A stretch of DNA of 19,414 nt, from contig JBGYPP010000070.1 in NCBI GenBank assembly GCA_041838515.1, positions 1 to 19,414 of the forward strand. The letters are read 5' to 3'. Made by a program: the position numbers and the translations under genes. The notes below the pieces were generated by a model, which saw only the letters and a list, made by a program, of their open reading frames with translations, did not search any database and was not told where the DNA came from. Shown here piece by piece: positions 16,294 through 19,414 of the stretch (positions are counted from its first letter, which is position 1; every line of letters begins with the position of its first letter). Source of the stretch: JBGYPP01 sp041838515 (GTDB lineage: Bacteria; Bacillota; Clostridia; Lachnospirales; Lachnospiraceae).

Positions 16294-17565
16294 TTACATA
16301 TTCTCCGCCGTGATCAGGCTTCTGCCGGAGGCCAGCTTGCCATCGGGGTAATCCTCCCGCACAGTCACGCCAAACACCACGGAGTTCTTGCCCACCTCTA
16401 CGCCGTCAGGTATGACGGTCTTTTCACCTATGGTGACTATGCCGTGGCTGTAGATATGGGGAGCCGTATCATTCTCCTCCTCCTCGCCGGCGCCCAGCCG
16501 CACCTCATTGCCTATAACGGCATTCTCGGCTATGATGGCTTTTTCCAACACACAGTCCTCTCCCACCACCGTCCTGTTCATAATGATGGAATCCCGGACC
16601 ACCGAGCCCTTGCCTATGACTACGCCGCATCCTATAACAGAGTTGTACACCTCGCCGTAGATATCCGTACCCTCGCCTATAATGGAGCGCTCCACCACCG
16701 AATCCCCGGAGATGTATTGGGGGGGCAGTATCTCGCTCTTGGTATAGATCTTCCAATACTCCTCATACAAATTGAAGTCCGGCACTATATCTATCAACTC
16801 CATATTGGCCTGCCAATAAGAGTCCAGCGTACCCACGTCCTTCCAGTATCCGGTGAACTCATAGGCAAAGAGAGGCGATCCCTTTTGGTGGCAATAGGGT
16901 ATGACGTGCTTGCCAAAGTCCAGAGCAGGCTGCTCTGCCATAGCCACCAAGGCCTCTCTCAGCGTACGCCAGTTAAAAATATAAATGCCCATGCTGGCCA
17001 GATTGCTCCTGGGATTTTCCGGCTTCTCCTCAAACTCCGTGATACGGCCATGGCCATCGGTAATCATAATGCCGAAACGGGAAGCCTCCTCTATGGGCAC
17101 GGGCATAACGGCTATGGTGACCTCCGCCCCATTTTTCTTATGGTAATCCAGCATCAGCTCATAATCCATCTTGTAAATATGGTCGCCGGAGAGAATGAGC
17201 ACATAATCGGGATTGTACCCCTCCATATATTCCAAGTTTTGGTATATGGCATTGGCCGTACCCGTGTACCACTCGCTATTGCCGCTCTTCTCATAGGGAG
17301 GCAATACGGTCACGCCGCCAATATTGCGGTCCAAATCCCAAGGTATGCCTATGCCTATATGGGTGTTGAGCCGCAGGGGCTGGTACTGGGTCAGCACGCC
17401 CACCGTGTCCACGCCGGAATTGATGCAATTGGACAGGGGGAAATCGATAATCCTGTACTTTCCCCCAAAGGCCACTGCCGGCTTGGCCACCTTGGAGGTG
17501 AGTACGCCCAGACGGCTGCCCTGCCCTCCCGCCAACAGCATGGCGATCATCTCTTTCTTAATCAT
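16294..17565 (-). CDS. glgC: glucose-1-phosphate adenylyltransferase GlgC
   Basis: 423 residues. The catalytic loop LLAGGQGSRLGVLTSKVAKP is intact, followed by KYRIIDFPLSNCINSG, the sugar-phosphate region WYTGTANAIYQN, SGDHIYKMDY, and ITEFEEKPENPRS. A C-terminal beta-helix begins near 300. It makes ADP-glucose from ATP and glucose-1-phosphate, the committed step of glycogen synthesis. An upstream in-frame ATG at 17595 adds ten residues, but AAAGGGG is spaced for the ATG at 17565, which also begins with the usual MIKKEMIAMLL. It is the first gene of glgC-glgD(-spoVG), with a good promoter upstream. Confidence 0.97.
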   Translation of the reverse strand: MIKKEMIAMLLAGGQGSRLGVLTSKVAKPAVAFGGKYRIIDFPLSNCINSGVDTVGVLTQYQPLRLNTHIGIGIPWDLDRNIGGVTVLPPYEKSGNSEWYTGTANAIYQNLEYMEGYNPDYVLILSGDHIYKMDYELMLDYHKKNGAEVTIAVMPVPIEEASRFGIMITDGHGRITEFEEKPENPRSNLASMGIYIFNWRTLREALVAMAEQPALDFGKHVIPYCHQKGSPLFAYEFTGYWKDVGTLDSYWQANMELIDIVPDFNLYEEYWKIYTKSEILPPQYISGDSVVERSIIGEGTDIYGEVYNSVIGCGVVIGKGSVVRDSIIMNRTVVGEDCVLEKAIIAENAVIGNEVRLGAGEEEENDTAPHIYSHGIVTIGEKTVIPDGVEVGKNSVVFGVTVREDYPDGKLASGRSLITAENM

Positions 17566-17638
17566 CCCTACCCCTTTCTCTCCTGCCAGACCCATCCGGT
17601 TGCCTAATTTCCGTCAAAATGGTCTGGTAGTTTTCCTC

Positions 17639-17667
17639 ATTATACCACAGGCCAAATTTCTTGTGAA
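17639..17667 (-). promoter_or_regulatory. vegetative promoter for glgC
   Basis: On the minus strand TTCACA (17667-17662) and TATAAT (17644-17639) are separated by 17 nt. The -35 matches 5/6 and the -10 matches 6/6, with a TGG just before the -10 giving an extended -10. The leader to the glgC ATG would be about 65 nt. Confidence 0.8.
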
Positions 17668-17684
17668 GTTTTTTACAAAGATTT

Positions 17685-17713
17685 TCGCCAAACAATTTAT
17701 TTTTTTGTATAAT
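17685..17713 (+). promoter_or_regulatory. possible distal promoter for murC (P1)
   Basis: TCGCCA (17685-17690), a 17-nt AT-rich spacer and a perfect TATAAT (17708-17713). The -35 matches only 4/6. The transcript would begin near 17720 and carry the inverted repeat at 17728-17757 in its leader. Confidence 0.5.
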
Positions 17714-17727
17714 CTGGACACAAAGCC

Positions 17728-17757
17728 CTGGGGGCAAAACGGTTTTGCTCTCCCCAG
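17728..17757. promoter_or_regulatory. inverted repeat overlapping the proximal murC promoter
   Basis: CTGGGG GCAAAAC (17728-17740) faces GTTTTGC (17742-17748), TCT, CCCCAG (17752-17757): a 7-bp inner and a 6-bp outer arm around a 1-nt centre with a 3-nt bulge on one side. It lies after the P1 start and covers the -35 area of P2. It could be an operator or a leader hairpin. There is no T-run, so it is not a terminator. Confidence 0.45.
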
Positions 17758-17771
17758 CTCTATGCTATAAT
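17743..17771 (+). promoter_or_regulatory. extended -10 promoter for murC (P2)
   Basis: TATAAT at 17766-17771 is preceded by TGC (17763-17765), an extended -10 element. The -35 at 17743-17748 (TTTTGC, 17-nt spacer) is weak, as is common with extended -10 promoters. The leader to the murC ATG would be about 30 nt. Confidence 0.7.
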
Positions 17772-17806
17772 GTCTGTATTCCCCCATGGAGGGGTAAGGA
17801 GGGCTT

Positions 17807-19195
17807 ATGGCATACGAAATTGATTTTCAAAACCCGGGACGCATATATTTTGTCGGCATAGGAGGCATCAGCATGAGCGGCCTGGCCGACATACTGCACG
17901 ATGCCGGATTTTCCATATCCGGATCTGACCTGCGGCCCTCCGCCATCACGGCCGCCCTGGAGGCCAAGGGCATAGAGGTGTATTACGGACAGAAGCAATC
18001 CCATATACCCGAGGATATAGACTGCGTCGTTTTGACCAGCGCCATACGGGAGGACAACCCGGAGCGGCAGGCGGTGGAAAGACTGGGCCTGCCCAGCCTG
18101 AGCCGCGCCCAGCTGCTGGGCCAGATCATGCGCAATTACACCATGCCCATAGCCGTGGCCGGCACCCACGGCAAGACCACCACCACCTCCATGGTCAGTG
18201 ACATACTCATGGAGGCCGGGCTGGATCCCACCCTGTCCATAGGCGGCATACTCAAAAGCATAGGCGGCAATATACGGGTAGGCAAGAGCCCCTATTTTGT
18301 CACCGAGGCCTGTGAATACACCAACAGCTTTTTGAGCTTTGCCCCCAAGGCCGGTCTGATACTCAATATAGAAGAGGACCATATGGACTACTTCCGGGAT
18401 ATAGTCCACATACGCTCCTCCTTTCGCCGCTTTGCCTCCCTGCTGCCCGAGGACGGCGTGCTGATCATCAACGGCGACACGCCGGCGCTGGAGGAGGTCA
18501 CCGCCTCCCTGCCCTGCCAGGTCATCACCTTTGGCATGGGGGCGGACAATGCGTATACGCCCAAACAGTTGCAATATGATCAGGAGGCCGCACCCAGCTT
18601 TTTGCTGGAGGCTCCGGGCCGGCCTCCCCGCAGCTTCCGCCTGCGGGTTCCCGGCGCCCACAATGTCCAAAATGCGCTGGCCGCCATAGCTCTGGCGGAC
18701 TGGCTGGGCGTGGAGGACGAATCCATAGCCCGGGCGCTGGCCGCCTTTCAGGGAACGGACAGGCGCTTTGAATTCAAGGGAGAGATAGGGGATGTGCGCA
18801 TTATTGACGACTACGCCCACCACCCCACGGAGATACGCGCTGCGCTGACCGCCGCCCGGGGGCTGCATCACAGACGGCTGGTCTGCGTGTTCCAGCCCCA
18901 TACTTACACCCGCACCCAGGCCTTTTTGGGCGAATTTGCCCAGGCTCTGCGGCTGGCGGATCTGGTGGTACTGACAGATATCTATGCCGCCAGGGAGCAA
19001 AATACTGTGGGCATCAGTTCCCAGGACCTGCAAAGGGAGATCTGCACCCTGGGCGGAGAATGCCATTACTTCCCCAGCTTTGGCGAGGCGGAGGACTTTT
19101 TGCTCCTCCACTGCCAGCCCGGGGATGTGCTGATGACCATGGGTGCGGGAGATGTGCATATCATAGGCGAGGACTTATTAGGACCCCAGACATAG
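17807..19195 (+). CDS. murC: UDP-N-acetylmuramate--L-alanine ligase MurC
   Basis: 462 residues, the family length. The N-terminal UDP-binding domain begins with IYFVGIGGISMSGLADIL. The central ATP-binding domain has the P-loop AGTHGKTTTTSMVSDIL near 120 and NIEEDHMDYF. The C-terminal domain has IDDYAHHPTEIRA and FQPHTYTRT near 340-370. It adds L-alanine to UDP-MurNAc in cytoplasmic peptidoglycan synthesis. AAGGAGG is four bases before the ATG. It is transcribed divergently from glgC and followed after 9 nt by a dnaD-like gene. Of its 36 Ile codons I count 23 ATA, 10 ATC and 3 ATT. Confidence 0.97.
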   Translation: MAYEIDFQNPGRIYFVGIGGISMSGLADILHDAGFSISGSDLRPSAITAALEAKGIEVYYGQKQSHIPEDIDCVVLTSAIREDNPERQAVERLGLPSLSRAQLLGQIMRNYTMPIAVAGTHGKTTTTSMVSDILMEAGLDPTLSIGGILKSIGGNIRVGKSPYFVTEACEYTNSFLSFAPKAGLILNIEEDHMDYFRDIVHIRSSFRRFASLLPEDGVLIINGDTPALEEVTASLPCQVITFGMGADNAYTPKQLQYDQEAAPSFLLEAPGRPPRSFRLRVPGAHNVQNALAAIALADWLGVEDESIARALAAFQGTDRRFEFKGEIGDVRIIDDYAHHPTEIRAALTAARGLHHRRLVCVFQPHTYTRTQAFLGEFAQALRLADLVVLTDIYAAREQNTVGISSQDLQREICTLGGECHYFPSFGEAEDFLLLHCQPGDVLMTMGAGDVHIIGEDLLGPQT

Positions 19196-19204
19196 GAGAT
19201 ACGC

Positions 19205-19414
19205 ATGAGCAGTCTGAGTTTGTATACACAAAGCCCCCAGGCGCTGACACTGGTACCCAATGCATTTATAGACTGTTATCTGGCGGATGCCAACGATGCC
19301 CAGGTAAAACTCTACCTCTACCTGTTGAGGTACCTCCCCCAGGGCAACCTGCCCTCCCTGGCCAAGATTTCCGATATATTCAATTACACGGAGAGGGATG
19401 TACTGCGCTCCCTC
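19205..19414 (+). CDS. DnaD-like replication initiation protein, 5' part only
   Basis: The first 70 codons of a gene running off the right edge. The protein starts MSSLSLYTQSPQALTLVPNA, then FIDCYLADANDAQVKLYLYL and KISDIFNYTERDVLRSL. The segment resembles the N-terminal winged-helix domain of DnaD/DnaB-type proteins, which help load the replicative helicase in Firmicutes. The ATG at 19205 follows AGGAG with suitable spacing, 9 nt after the murC stop, so the two are probably cotranscribed. In many Clostridia such a gene precedes dnaC. The diagnostic C-terminal DnaD domain is outside the window, so the call is provisional. Confidence 0.75.
   Translation, partial: MSSLSLYTQSPQALTLVPNAFIDCYLADANDAQVKLYLYLLRYLPQGNLPSLAKISDIFNYTERDVLRSL

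Overview
The window looks like chromosomal DNA from a motile, probably spore-forming, GC-rich member of the Clostridia; Lachnospiraceae or a relative is my best guess from gene content. The signs are a GlgC/GlgD pair, SpoVG, a MurC gene followed by a DnaD-type gene, a Gram-positive late flagellar cluster with FliW and CsrA, purine-rich Shine-Dalgarno sites before almost every gene, and intrinsic terminators. Isoleucine is read mainly from ATA codons, which is unusual at this GC level. I see no mobile element, CRISPR array, tRNA or rRNA.

Layout. Positions 1-673 hold no convincing gene. This stretch has an AT-rich edge, a compound pyrimidine-rich tandem repeat (95-422) and the terminator (622-643) of the flagellar operon. 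From 674 to 10312, all on the minus strand, lies a late flagellar operon. In transcription order it reads flgM, flgN, a first flgK, a second flgK, flgL, fliW, csrA, flaG, fliD, fliS and a FliT-like gene, with gaps of at most about 30 nt or short overlaps. Just upstream on the same strand are mfd (10347-13991) and pth (14004-14630). A strong bidirectional terminator (14675-14721) separates them from spoVG (14778-15059), which follows glgD and glgC. A 240-bp divergent promoter region (17566-17806) separates glgC from murC and the start of a dnaD-like gene, both on the plus strand.

How the parts fit. FlgM restrains sigma-28 until the hook-basal body is finished. The operon then supplies the export chaperones (FlgN, FliS, FliT-like), the hook-filament junction proteins (FlgK, FlgL), the filament cap (FliD), FlaG, and the FliW-CsrA switch that matches flagellin translation to flagellin export. 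No flagellin gene is present. A near-perfect sigma-28 promoter (TAAA-N16-GCCGATAT, 10356-10383) lies inside the last codons of mfd and should drive the whole 9.7-kb operon. No terminator lies between mfd and flgM, so some read-through from the pth-mfd transcript is also expected.

The main points of interest are this embedded promoter, two diverged adjacent flgK genes, the compound repeat downstream of the operon, the ATA codon preference, and an inverted repeat overlapping a murC promoter. I did not find a clearly new system; most of the window is recognisable flagellar, glycogen, repair and cell-wall biology.
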